A stretch of 64,000 nucleotides of DNA from Sinosporangium siamense (GTDB lineage Bacteria; Actinomycetota; Actinomycetes; Streptosporangiales; Streptosporangiaceae): assembly GCF_016863435.1 (NCBI RefSeq), contig NZ_BOOW01000045.1, positions 1-64,000 on the forward strand. The letters are read 5' to 3'. Under the pieces are notes generated by a model that was not told the origin of the DNA, did no database searches, and saw nothing but the letters and a program-made list of their open reading frames with translations. Positions within the stretch are counted from its first letter, which is position 1; each line of letters opens with the position of its first letter. Positions 27,568 to 35,838 of the stretch are shown piece after piece. The translations under genes and the position numbers were made by a program.

Positions 27568-28269
27568 ATGACAGCCGCCCAGACCGTCAGGGAACGCGTC
27601 AGAGCCGAACTCACCAAGGAGATCGCCGACATCGCGCGCCGCCGGCTCGCCACAGAGGGCGCGGCCGGTCTGTCATTGCGGGCGGTGGCCAGGGAGATGG
27701 GGATGGCGTCCTCGGCGGTCTACCGCTACTTCCCCAGCCGTGACGACCTGCTGACCAGGCTGATCATCGACGGCTACGACGCGCTCGGCGAAGCGGTCGA
27801 GCGGGCCGAGGTCGCCGTTCCCCGAGAGAACCACCTGGAACGCTGGCTGACCTCATGCCGCGCGATCCGCGCCTGGGCCCTGGCCCATCCCCACGAATAC
27901 GCCCTGCTCTTCGGGTCGCCCGCCCCCGGCTACCAAGCTCCGCCGGACACCGCCCGCGCACGTGTGCGCGATGTCGCGGTCCTTGGCGGCATCATCGCCG
28001 ATGCCTACCGGGCGGGCGCGATCACGCTGCGAGAGGGGCATGTCATTCCACCCCCGTCGCTTGCCGGGGATGCCGCGACCCACCGCGTCTACATGCCGGA
28101 CGTCCCCGATGAGATCGTGTTCCACGCCCTCGCGAGCTGGACGGCTCTCTACGGTTGGCTCAACTTCGAGGTCTTCGGCCACTTCAGCAACACGATCGGC
28201 GACCGGGACACCGCCTTCGACCACTCGATTCGCATTACGGCCGACCTCATGGGGCTGTCCCCGCTTTGA
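27568..28269 (+). CDS. TetR-family regulator (WHG-domain type)
   Basis: This 233-residue protein has a TetR HTH (LSLRAVAREMGMASSAVYRY, FPSRDDLLTRLI) and a C-terminal domain with ALLFGSPAPGYQAP, closely similar to the WHG-type TetR at 24764. No ribosome-binding site precedes ATG 27568. TAGCCT at 27556-27561 would place transcription start at the ATG itself, so the mRNA is probably leaderless. It likely represses itself and the divergent epimerase gene. Confidence 0.92.
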   Translation: MTAAQTVRERVRAELTKEIADIARRRLATEGAAGLSLRAVAREMGMASSAVYRYFPSRDDLLTRLIIDGYDALGEAVERAEVAVPRENHLERWLTSCRAIRAWALAHPHEYALLFGSPAPGYQAPPDTARARVRDVAVLGGIIADAYRAGAITLREGHVIPPPSLAGDAATHRVYMPDVPDEIVFHALASWTALYGWLNFEVFGHFSNTIGDRDTAFDHSIRITADLMGLSPL

Positions 28270-28332
28270 CAGGGGCGGTCGAACGTCCATGGGTCCTCGG
28301 GCCTGTGCCAGGTTGACCTGCCCTGGCCGCCG

Positions 28333-29910
28333 TCACCGCCGTAGGAGCGGCACCTCGTCCTTGTGCGACAGCCGTCCCCCGGTGAAACACAGCCGGTAGG
28401 CCGACGACAGTGAATTGGCCTCAATCCGGTAGAAGCGGCACTCGTCGGTCCCTCGCGGATCCGCCGGCGCGCCCGCAGGCCGTCCCTTGCCGGGCAACTT
28501 GTACGGCGGCAGCCGCGCCTCCAGCGGCGCCAGACTCTGGCCGACGCTCAACCGCGTGTACACCTGGGCGTCCAGCACCGAGCGATGCGCGATGTAGAGG
28601 TCGTAACCGGAGGTCAGCGCCATCAGGACGGCCGCCGCCGCGACCGGCATCCAGATCGCGTCGATCAGGCTGCGCCGTACCCCGCCGCGGGCCAGGGCGA
28701 GTTCGCGCCGGGAGGTGGGCGGCGTGGCCGCCGCGCCCGCGGCGAGCGGCAGCAGGGCGGTGACGGCGAAGCCGCCGCCGGCGGGACGCGCCCGCAGCGT
28801 GCCCCCGGCCAGCCGGACCCGCTCGTCCAGGCTGACCAGCCCGTAGCCGCCCGATCCCGCCGCTGACAGCGGGCCGGCCGGGGGCGCCGCGTTCACCACG
28901 GTGATCTCCGCATTCCCAGCCGTGAGATCTGTGACCAGCCGTACGGTGACCTCGGCGCCCGGCGCGTGCTTTGCGGCATTGGTGAGGGCCTCCTGCACCA
29001 CCCGGTATGCCGCCCGGTCGGCCATCGGCGGCAACGGCCCGAGTTCTCCGCGCAGCCGTACCGCCATCCCCGCGGCGGCGGCCCGCTCGACCAGCGCGGC
29101 CACGGTGTCGCCTGACGGCAGCACGGGCGCGGCTTCGCCGTCCTCCCGTAGCACCCCGATGATCTCGCGTAGCCGCTCGGTGGCCTTGGCGGCGGACACG
29201 CGTAGTTCGGCGGCGGCCTCGCGTGCGGGCCCGTCCAGCTCTGGACGCACCTGGAGCATGCCGGCGCTCAGCGCGACCAGGCTCAGCTCGTGCCCCAGCG
29301 AATCGTGCATGTCACCGGCGATCCGGGACCGCTCGACCAGCCGCATCCGCTCGCCGATCAGGTCCCGCTCCCGCTCCAGGCGCTCGGCGAGCTCCCATCC
29401 GGCGCGGACGAGGTCGTCGTGCCGGCGGGCGTACCGTCCGGCCAGCCAGGGGAGCATGATGATCGTCACGGCGGTGCCGACCAGCGTCAGCCAGCTCGAC
29501 AGTGTGACGCCGGGGTGGAGTGCGGCCGTCGCGAGACCCGCCAGGCACACTCCGGCGAACAGCAGCAGCCCCGGACGCATGCCGGCGGTCCGCCGCCCCA
29601 GCACAAACGCCAGCAGCAGCTGGGCGATCATGAAGCTGTCGGTGTAGAGCTCCGGTGTCACCACCAGCGCCAGCACCGCCGGTACGGCTGCCGCCATCAC
29701 CGGTAGCCGCCGGCCCGCGGCCACGGCCAACGCCAGCAGCGGCACGGCGGCGATCTTCACCCAGAGCAACGGCAGCCAGGGATACCGCACGATGTCCGGT
29801 GATTCGTGCATCGTGAACACCGGCACGACAACCGCCAGCCACAGAAGCAGGTCGGCGCCCCGTTCACCGCCAGGGAACGCCTCCACGACGAAGCCCCGCA
29901 ACCGATTCAT
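28333..29910 (-). CDS. Two-component sensor histidine kinase with C-terminal membrane extension
   Basis: This 525-residue kinase has about six N-terminal membrane helices (20-160), a HisKA_3 dimer/phosphate domain with His202 (SRIAGDMHDSLGHELS) and an HATPase domain (VVQEALTNAAKHAPGAE, GGYGLVSLDERV). Unusually, a further membrane helix (about 417-435) follows the ATPase domain, then a 90-residue tail with two cysteines (about 491 and 508) that should lie outside the cell. ATG 29910 is preceded by little recognisable site. It is divergent from the ABC exporter; its partner is the NarL-type regulator at 31840. Confidence 0.9.
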   Translation of the reverse strand: MNRLRGFVVEAFPGGERGADLLLWLAVVVPVFTMHESPDIVRYPWLPLLWVKIAAVPLLALAVAAGRRLPVMAAAVPAVLALVVTPELYTDSFMIAQLLLAFVLGRRTAGMRPGLLLFAGVCLAGLATAALHPGVTLSSWLTLVGTAVTIIMLPWLAGRYARRHDDLVRAGWELAERLERERDLIGERMRLVERSRIAGDMHDSLGHELSLVALSAGMLQVRPELDGPAREAAAELRVSAAKATERLREIIGVLREDGEAAPVLPSGDTVAALVERAAAAGMAVRLRGELGPLPPMADRAAYRVVQEALTNAAKHAPGAEVTVRLVTDLTAGNAEITVVNAAPPAGPLSAAGSGGYGLVSLDERVRLAGGTLRARPAGGGFAVTALLPLAAGAAATPPTSRRELALARGGVRRSLIDAIWMPVAAAAVLMALTSGYDLYIAHRSVLDAQVYTRLSVGQSLAPLEARLPPYKLPGKGRPAGAPADPRGTDECRFYRIEANSLSSAYRLCFTGGRLSHKDEVPLLRR

Positions 29911-29946
29911 GGCGGCCACGGTACGGCGGTGCCGGCGTTTGCGACA

Positions 29947-29962
29947 CCTGACGAAAGTCAGG
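29947..29962. promoter_or_regulatory. Inverted repeat CCTGAC-GAAA-GTCAGG, likely response-regulator site
   Basis: Perfect 6-bp arms (29947-29952 and 29957-29962) flank GAAA between the divergent kinase and ABC genes. The shape (AC-N4-GT core) fits NarL/LuxR-type regulators. The assignment to the regulator at 31840 is by position. Confidence 0.6.
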
Positions 29963-30114
29963 GACACCGGCTGCCGATCGTGCATGACCGGAGGCGGCTC
30001 CGGATTCCTACGGTCAAGTCCTGCACATGGACGCCACTCGCGGCGCCCACCACCGTGTATGAGGCTCCCGGGCGCCGCCCTCGGCCTCGTACACCGTCGC
30101 AGCACAGGAGCCTG

Positions 30115-30999
30115 ATGATCACCTTGCGCGGGTTGACCAAACGCTACGGCGGCAAGACCGCCGTGGACGACCTCACCCTGGAGCTCACCCCCGGTACAGT
30201 CACCGGCTTTCTCGGCCCGAACGGCGCCGGCAAGTCCACCACCATGCGCGCCATCCTGGGCCTGGACGCCCCCACATCCGGCACCGCCTTGATCGACGGC
30301 CGCCGCTACGCGGACCTCCACCGTCCGCTGCGCACCATCGGCGCTCTGCTGGATGCCAAGGCCGTGCACCCGGCCCGCAGCGGCCGGGATCATCTGCGTG
30401 CCGTGGCGCTGAGCCAGGCCATCCCCTTCTCGCGGGTCGAGGAGGTGCTGGCCCTCACCGGGATGACCGACGCCGCACGCCGCCGAGCCGGCACCTACTC
30501 CCTCGGCATGAGTCAGCGGCTCGGCATCGCGGGCGCGCTGCTCGGCGATCCTCAGGTGTTGATGCTGGACGAGCCGGTCAACGGCCTCGATCCGGACGGG
30601 GTGCGCTGGATCCGCACCCTGCTTCGATCGCTCGCCGCCGAAGGCCGTACCGTTTTCATCTCCTCCCACTTGATGAGCGAGATGGAGCGCACCGCCGACC
30701 GCCTGGTCATCCTCGGCCAAGGCAGATTGATCGCCGACGAGACGATGGAGAGACTGCTCGCCGGCGCCCAGGTGCGGGTTCGCGGACCGCAGCTGCGGCC
30801 GCTGGCCGAGATACTGCGCGCCGCGCGCTGGACCGGCCCCGATGAGCTGACCATCGCCGGACACACCACCGAGGAGATCGGCCGGCGGGCGCACGAGCTG
30901 GGGCTGGTCCTTTCTGAGCTGCGGTCGGTCGAGTCCTCGTTGGAGGAGTCGTATATGCGGCTGACCGCGAACAGCATCGAGTACGGAGCTCAGGCGTGA
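30115..30999 (+). CDS. ABC transporter ATP-binding protein (exporter type)
   Basis: This 294-residue ATPase has Walker A GPNGAGKST, a degenerate signature YSLGMSQRLGIA (SLGMS in place of LSGGQ), Walker B VLMLDEPVNGLD and the H-loop SSH. The C-terminal region is typical of CcmA/BcrA-like drug or lantibiotic exporters. ATG 30115 follows AGGAG; upstream in-frame sequence is not conserved. The permease gene overlaps its stop codon (GTGA). Probably induced through the flanking two-component system. Confidence 0.93.
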   Translation: MITLRGLTKRYGGKTAVDDLTLELTPGTVTGFLGPNGAGKSTTMRAILGLDAPTSGTALIDGRRYADLHRPLRTIGALLDAKAVHPARSGRDHLRAVALSQAIPFSRVEEVLALTGMTDAARRRAGTYSLGMSQRLGIAGALLGDPQVLMLDEPVNGLDPDGVRWIRTLLRSLAAEGRTVFISSHLMSEMERTADRLVILGQGRLIADETMERLLAGAQVRVRGPQLRPLAEILRAARWTGPDELTIAGHTTEEIGRRAHELGLVLSELRSVESSLEESYMRLTANSIEYGAQA

Positions 31000-31739
31000 A
31001 CGCCCTGGGCCGCGCGGCCCGCGCGGAGTGGCAGAAACTCCGCTCCATCCGCTCCACCTGGTGGTTCGGCGGAGGCGCCCTGCTGACGATGGTGCTGGTG
31101 GCGGTCATGGAGGCGGAGGACACGGCGAGCTTCCTGGCCAGAGAGGGCCGGCCGGTTGAGCCGGTGTCGTCGGTCCTTGAAGGTGTGGAGTGGGTGCAGC
31201 TCATTTTCGGATCGTTCGGCATGCTGGCGATGACCAGTGAGTACGCCACCCGCTCCATCGTGGTGACACTGGCCTGCACGCCGTCCCGGGTCCGGCTGCT
31301 GCTGGCCAAGACGGCGGTGGTGGGCGCCGCCGTGTTCGCCGCCGGAGGGCTCGTCGCCGCGCTCGGCACGGCGGCCAGCGTGCCACAGCTCCATAGCTAT
31401 GGGGAGTTCGACGCCGTGCAGGTGGCTGGCCGGATCCTGGTCATAGCGGCCTACCTGGCGCTCATCGCCGTGCTGGCCGTGGGGCTCGGCACGCTGATCC
31501 GCCGGTCGGCCGGGACCATTACGCTGCTGTTCGCCCTGGTGTACATTCTCCCGTTCGGACTCGAGGGTCTCGCCAGGACACTGAGCGCCGAGTTCCTCAC
31601 CACGGTCGCGCGCTACACGCCCGGCCCCGCCGGCGAACGCTTCATGGCCGGCGAGTGGGCCTTCGGCCTCGTGCTCGGCGGGTGGGCGGTGACCGCGGTC
31701 TCCGCGGGGATGTGGGTGATGCGCAAACGCGATGCATAA
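30996..31739 (+). CDS. ABC transporter permease (ABC-2 type)
   Basis: This 247-residue protein has six predicted membrane helices in the ABC-2 pattern: an N-terminal ARAEWQKLRSIRSTWW, a first helix, the conserved MTSEYATRSIVVTLACTPSR loop and a final helix ending VMRKRDA. It forms the channel of the exporter with the ATPase encoded upstream. GTG 30996 overlaps the ATPase stop. The exported compound is unknown. Confidence 0.9.
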   Translation: MNALGRAARAEWQKLRSIRSTWWFGGGALLTMVLVAVMEAEDTASFLAREGRPVEPVSSVLEGVEWVQLIFGSFGMLAMTSEYATRSIVVTLACTPSRVRLLLAKTAVVGAAVFAAGGLVAALGTAASVPQLHSYGEFDAVQVAGRILVIAAYLALIAVLAVGLGTLIRRSAGTITLLFALVYILPFGLEGLARTLSAEFLTTVARYTPGPAGERFMAGEWAFGLVLGGWAVTAVSAGMWVMRKRDA

Positions 31740-31839
31740 GTGAGCCCGTGTGCGCTCTGCGAACCTCTTTTTGCTCGCAGGCTTTGCTCCCGAGCTTGGG
31801 GTGAGCTGCGGACACACAGCTCTTGACCGGAATGTCTCC

Positions 31840-32496
31840 TCAGTCGTGCGGAATCAGCCCGGCTTCGTAGGCAAGGACGGCCGCCTGGACACGATTCCTC
31901 ACCTCCAGGCGGCCCAGTATGGCGCTCACGTAGGCCTTGACCGTCCCCTCCACCAGGAAAAGCCTTGCGCTGATCTCCGCGTTGGACAGCCCGGCGCCGA
32001 CCAGCGTCAGCACCTCTCGCTCCCGTGGTGTGAGAACCGCGATCCGCTCCCTCGCCGCCGACCGCCGGCTCATCCGGCCGCCGGTCACCTGCTGGATCAG
32101 GCGGTGGGCGATCTGCGGCGAGAGGAACGCCGCGCCGCGGTGCACGGCCCTTATCGCCGCCATCAGCTCGTACGGATCACCCGACTTGAGCAGGAAGCCG
32201 CTCGCTCCGCCCTCCAGTGCCTTGGCGATGTACTCGTCTTCGGAGAACGTCGTCAGGATCACCACGGCGACCCCCGGAACCGCCCGCCGCATCTCCGCCG
32301 CCGCGTCGAGACCGTCCAGCACCGGCATCCGGACATCGAGCAGGGCCACATCCGGCCGGTGTCCGCGCGCCAGCTCAATCGCCTCGCGCCCATCGCCCGC
32401 CTCCGCCACCACCTCGAAGTCCGGTGAGGCGGCCAGGATGGCCCGTATACCCGCTCGGACCAGGACCTCGTCGTCGGCGAGCAGCACCTTGATCAC
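31840..32496 (-). CDS. NarL/FixJ-family response regulator
   Basis: This 218-residue protein has a receiver domain with acidic pocket ADDE and phospho-acceptor Asp54 (ALLDVRMP), and a C-terminal LuxR HTH (LTPREREVLTLVGAGLSNAE, VKAYVSAILGRLEV). It is the likely partner of the kinase at 28333, although the ABC genes lie between them on the other strand. It should bind near 29947-29962. Confidence 0.93.
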   Translation of the reverse strand: MIKVLLADDEVLVRAGIRAILAASPDFEVVAEAGDGREAIELARGHRPDVALLDVRMPVLDGLDAAAEMRRAVPGVAVVILTTFSEDEYIAKALEGGASGFLLKSGDPYELMAAIRAVHRGAAFLSPQIAHRLIQQVTGGRMSRRSAARERIAVLTPREREVLTLVGAGLSNAEISARLFLVEGTVKAYVSAILGRLEVRNRVQAAVLAYEAGLIPHD

Positions 32497-32591
32497 TCCT
32501 CAGAGACTACCGCGCCATCCTGCACATTCCTGCAGTCTGCAACACCATTTGCGTGTTAGTCCGGTGCTTTGGTCCTGTGCGCGCCAGGGTG

Positions 32592-34382
32592 TCAGCGGCC
32601 CGGCCGGATGGTGATCAGTACTGGCTGTTCGGTGATCTGCAAGGTAGGCGGGGCGGGCATGGAGCGTCCGTCCAGGAATCGGATGGTGTCGGCGCCGCGA
32701 TCGGCCGACATCGAGACTGTGCCTGATTCGGTCCACCGGACGAAGGCCCGGACAGGACCTTGGCCGGCCGTACCGGCCAGTACGAATTGGCACTGCCAGA
32801 CCCGGGACGGTAGCCCGTCGGGCCGGCCGTTGCCACAGGAGGTGATGCGGGCGCCCGCCAGCCAGCGCTGGAGCGTGTCGACCGCGTGGGCCGCGGCGGT
32901 CGGTGGTCCGCCCACGGCCTGGAGCACCAGCGGGATCTTCGTGCCGCCCCAGTTGTAGAAGTACATGCGGTCGTATCGCACGTACATCCCGATGAGGTAG
33001 AAGCGCACCGCGTACGCGATGGCGCGTGCCTGGTCCAGTTTGCGATCTTTGGCGATCCGGTAGACGGTCCCGGTGCTCCACAGCCGCGGATGCACTCCGG
33101 CCTCATGGAACGTGCGGTCGATGACGGCCGCGAGACCGACGAGGCTTTCGGGGGTGTCACCGTCGTGCTGCGGAGCGAGTTTCACACCCGCGACATCGCA
33201 CGCCTGATATCCGCCGGCCGAGGCGAAGTCGCGCAGGAACCGCTGGGAGACCGGCTCCCACAGGTTCCCGATCGAGGGGCACACGAGGGTCGCGGCTGGA
33301 TCGGCGCGGCGGATGACCGCGGCGGCCTGCTGCGTCATGCGGGCCAGCGTCGCGGCGTCACCGGTGTAGAAGTGCGGTGAGGGCGCGAATGCCCACAGTT
33401 CGTAAGCATCGATCCGGCCCGCGTATCGGGTCGCGACGGCCTTGACGAAGCGGACCCAGTCCTTCAGATCATCGGGTGGCGCCGTGCGTGACCCGTCGGG
33501 GTAGGGACCGAGTGGCGCGTGCGGCGCCGCCCACTGCGGCGTGCCGCCGAAGGTGTAGAGCACGGGGAGGTTCGCGCGGTGGGCGGAGCCGACGAGGCGG
33601 TCCAGGGTGGTCCAGTCGAACCGGTTACGCGCGGGTTCGAGCAGGGACCAGAGGGTTCCGCTGTCCCATAATCGGACCCCGCCGACCCGGAAGGTCGGCA
33701 TGGCGCCGCTACCGCTGTTGATCGTGACGCCGTAGAACCCGGCGGGTACCGGTTTAGGCAACTGCGACCAGGCCGGGCCGGGAATCCACTGCGGCGGCGG
33801 ATTCCCGGCCCGGCCTTGTCGCAGGTTGGGCGACGAAGCGGTCGTACTGATGACCACCCCGACAGCCAGCACACAGGCAAGGGCGACGAAGCGCATCGGC
33901 CTACGGCCGCGACTGGCCGGGCGCCGGCCGTACGTGGCAGATGCGGATATCGGGTCCTGCGGATGCGATGCCGCGGAGGCGAGAGCCGCCGCCCGGTCCG
34001 CGACCGGTGGGGGAGCGGGTGCCGGGTCCGGGGCCGGGTCCGGGTTTGGGTCCGGGGCCGGGCGCCGGAGATCGTCGGTGCTGGGGGCGCGGCCCGCGTC
34101 GAGGCGTCCGGCATCGGCCTCGGCCCACAGCCGGTACAACTCCGCCAACTCCGCCTTGCCGGCTCCGCAGGCCAGCGCTATCCGCTCCACCATTCCGTAG
34201 CTGTCCGGCAGGACCTGACCCCGGCAGTATCGATGCAATGTGGAGGCGCTGGCGCCACAGCGGCCGGCGAGTTCCGCGTAACTGCGGCCACTTCGTTCCT
34301 TCAGCGAGTGCAACAGCGCGGCCAATTCCGACAACTTCTCACCCCTGTTATGCGTCCTCGCGTCCCAGGCCGGCGAATCCAT
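32592..34382 (-). CDS. Membrane-anchored HTH protein with GH39-like outer domain lacking catalytic residues
   Basis: About 596 residues. An N-terminal XRE-like HTH (about 15-75; YAELAGRCGASASTLHRYCR) is followed by a Pro/Asp-rich linker (107-126), a membrane helix (164-182) and a large outer domain resembling GH39/GH5 TIM-barrels (RLWDSGTLWSLLEPARNRFD, LYTFGGTPQW). The family acid/base site (WNEP) reads WAFAP at about 330-334, and the nucleophile site (WxTEFG) reads WSTGTV at 435-440, so both Glu are missing. It should sense a carbohydrate rather than cut it. ATG 34382 is my choice; upstream in-frame starts exist to 34481. Confidence 0.75.
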   Translation of the reverse strand: MDSPAWDARTHNRGEKLSELAALLHSLKERSGRSYAELAGRCGASASTLHRYCRGQVLPDSYGMVERIALACGAGKAELAELYRLWAEADAGRLDAGRAPSTDDLRRPAPDPNPDPAPDPAPAPPPVADRAAALASAASHPQDPISASATYGRRPASRGRRPMRFVALACVLAVGVVISTTASSPNLRQGRAGNPPPQWIPGPAWSQLPKPVPAGFYGVTINSGSGAMPTFRVGGVRLWDSGTLWSLLEPARNRFDWTTLDRLVGSAHRANLPVLYTFGGTPQWAAPHAPLGPYPDGSRTAPPDDLKDWVRFVKAVATRYAGRIDAYELWAFAPSPHFYTGDAATLARMTQQAAAVIRRADPAATLVCPSIGNLWEPVSQRFLRDFASAGGYQACDVAGVKLAPQHDGDTPESLVGLAAVIDRTFHEAGVHPRLWSTGTVYRIAKDRKLDQARAIAYAVRFYLIGMYVRYDRMYFYNWGGTKIPLVLQAVGGPPTAAAHAVDTLQRWLAGARITSCGNGRPDGLPSRVWQCQFVLAGTAGQGPVRAFVRWTESGTVSMSADRGADTIRFLDGRSMPAPPTLQITEQPVLITIRPGR

Positions 34383-34514
34383 GCAGGTCCCACCAAGCAT
34401 CTCATCCCAGGCGCCAGCCGGGACACACATTGCTTGTGCCGGCGTCATGCCGCCCAGCAATCTCAAAGCGGCGACTCTCATTCCAAGCCATTCATCACGG
34501 AAAGGCGTTCACCG

Positions 34515-34955
34515 ATGAAGCGTGAAAAAACCCTGGCGGCCATAGTGGGGGCGGTCGTCGGCGCGGCCGGGTTGGCGATCACAGCCCCGGCCGCCCACGC
34601 GGGACCCAACTGCGGGACCCCGCACAACGGATTCGACGTCAGCGCGGTGGTGAGGCAGGCCACCAGGACGCACGACACCGACGCGGGAAGGCGCACAGTC
34701 ACCGTCCGCCTGCTCAACGGCCGGGCCTTCGACGAGTCTCGCGCCACCATCAGCAGCGGCTATAGGCGGAGCGACCTGGTATGGGTTGACAGGTCCTACA
34801 ACGGCGGCGCCACCTGGACTCAGTGTGGTCCTTTCAACAGCCGCACGTCGAACGAGCTAAAGAATCTGGGAAATTGGATGCGCGCGTGCATGGCCACAAA
34901 GAAGAACGGCGTCAGCAACAGCTTCTGCACGAGTTGGTACTACGACGCAGACTGA
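34515..34955 (+). CDS. Small secreted protein of unknown function
   Basis: This 146-residue protein has a Sec signal peptide (MKREKTLAAIVGAVVGAAGL, cleavage after about AHA-29). The mature part has four cysteines (NCGT, QCGP, ACMA, FCTS) that could form two disulfides. No family could be named. ATG 34515 follows GGAAAGG. It is divergent from the membrane-anchored HTH protein and could be its target, but no operator was found. Confidence 0.8.
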   Translation: MKREKTLAAIVGAVVGAAGLAITAPAAHAGPNCGTPHNGFDVSAVVRQATRTHDTDAGRRTVTVRLLNGRAFDESRATISSGYRRSDLVWVDRSYNGGATWTQCGPFNSRTSNELKNLGNWMRACMATKKNGVSNSFCTSWYYDAD

Positions 34956-34957
34956 AT

Positions 34958-34973
34958 CACGATCCTGATCGTG
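34958..34973 (+). terminator. Short hairpin after secreted-protein gene
   Basis: CACGATC (34958-34964) and GATCGTG (34967-34973) with a 2-base centre lie 2 bases after the stop codon. A weak terminator candidate. Confidence 0.4.
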
Positions 34974-35061
34974 CGTGGATCCGATCCGGCGCCTGCCTTT
35001 TTAGGTAGGAGATCCGGCTGATTCCTTAACTGGGGCCAGGGGAGGGCCCGGGGGAACCGGA

Positions 35062-35690
35062 TCAGCGGGTGTCATAGATCCACGAGTTGGGGGGCCCTTC
35101 ACCTTCGGGGGGCAAGCGGGTGAGGGCCAGGTGGAATCCGGCTTTCTCGTGCAGGCGGGCGGGGCCGATCTCGGCCTGGTAGCCGCGGGAATACCGGAAA
35201 GGCGCACCCCCGGCCGGCCAGACCGCTTGCCCCCCGTCTGTCCGCCGGGCGGTCGCGACGTGCGGGGGCCAGTGCGGCGGTGTGATGAGCCAGCCGAAAC
35301 GCAGTCCGGGGGCCGGCAACTTGCTGGTCGAGCCCACGACGGCGACGTGGTCGGGCGCAAGGCCTTGAAGGCATCCGATGGGGCGCCGGTCGTAGCGAAA
35401 CTCGGCGTCGTAGTCGTCTTCGATGATGAGGCCGTCACGGCGGCGGGCCCATCGGAGCAGCTCGTTGCGCCGTTGCGGCGACAGCACCACCCCAGTCGGA
35501 AACTGGTGCGCGGGAGTGGCCAGAACCGCGCCGACGTCGGGGTGCCGTTCGAGCTCGTCGCCCCTGAGTCCCTGGTCGTCGACGGGCAGGGGAACAGGAC
35601 GAAGACCGGCGCCCTCGGCGAACTCTCGCAGCGGGGGCCAACCGGGTTCCTCCACGGCGATGGCACGATGACCGATGCGACCGGCTCAGA
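35062..35690 (-). pseudogene. MocR-type (GntR/aminotransferase) regulator remnant
   Basis: The reading HRAIAVEEPGWPPLREFAEG, then LIIEDDYDAEFRYDRRPIG and VVGSTSKLPAPGLRFGWLI matches the aminotransferase-like domain of MocR regulators, including the PLP lysine. An in-frame stop lies just upstream, so the HTH domain and the start of the aminotransferase domain are gone. The end is also divergent from the family (TDGGQAVWPAGGAP). Full-length relatives have about 450-490 residues. Confidence 0.75.
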
Positions 35691-35838
35691 AGCAGCGCGA
35701 AGGGCAACGTGGTCTGGTCTTCCAGCATGTGACTGGACTGTAATGCCGGTCCGGTCGGTCGTACAGTCACTACTTATCCCCGCCAGACGAGACGAGGAAT
35801 GCACAGAGATCGTTCTTCGCTAAACGAGGGAGTCCGCC

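Noticed and set aside
28333-30894. An 853-residue version of the histidine kinase
   Set aside because: Upstream of 29910 the frame is antisense to the ABC ATPase gene and has no kinase homology.
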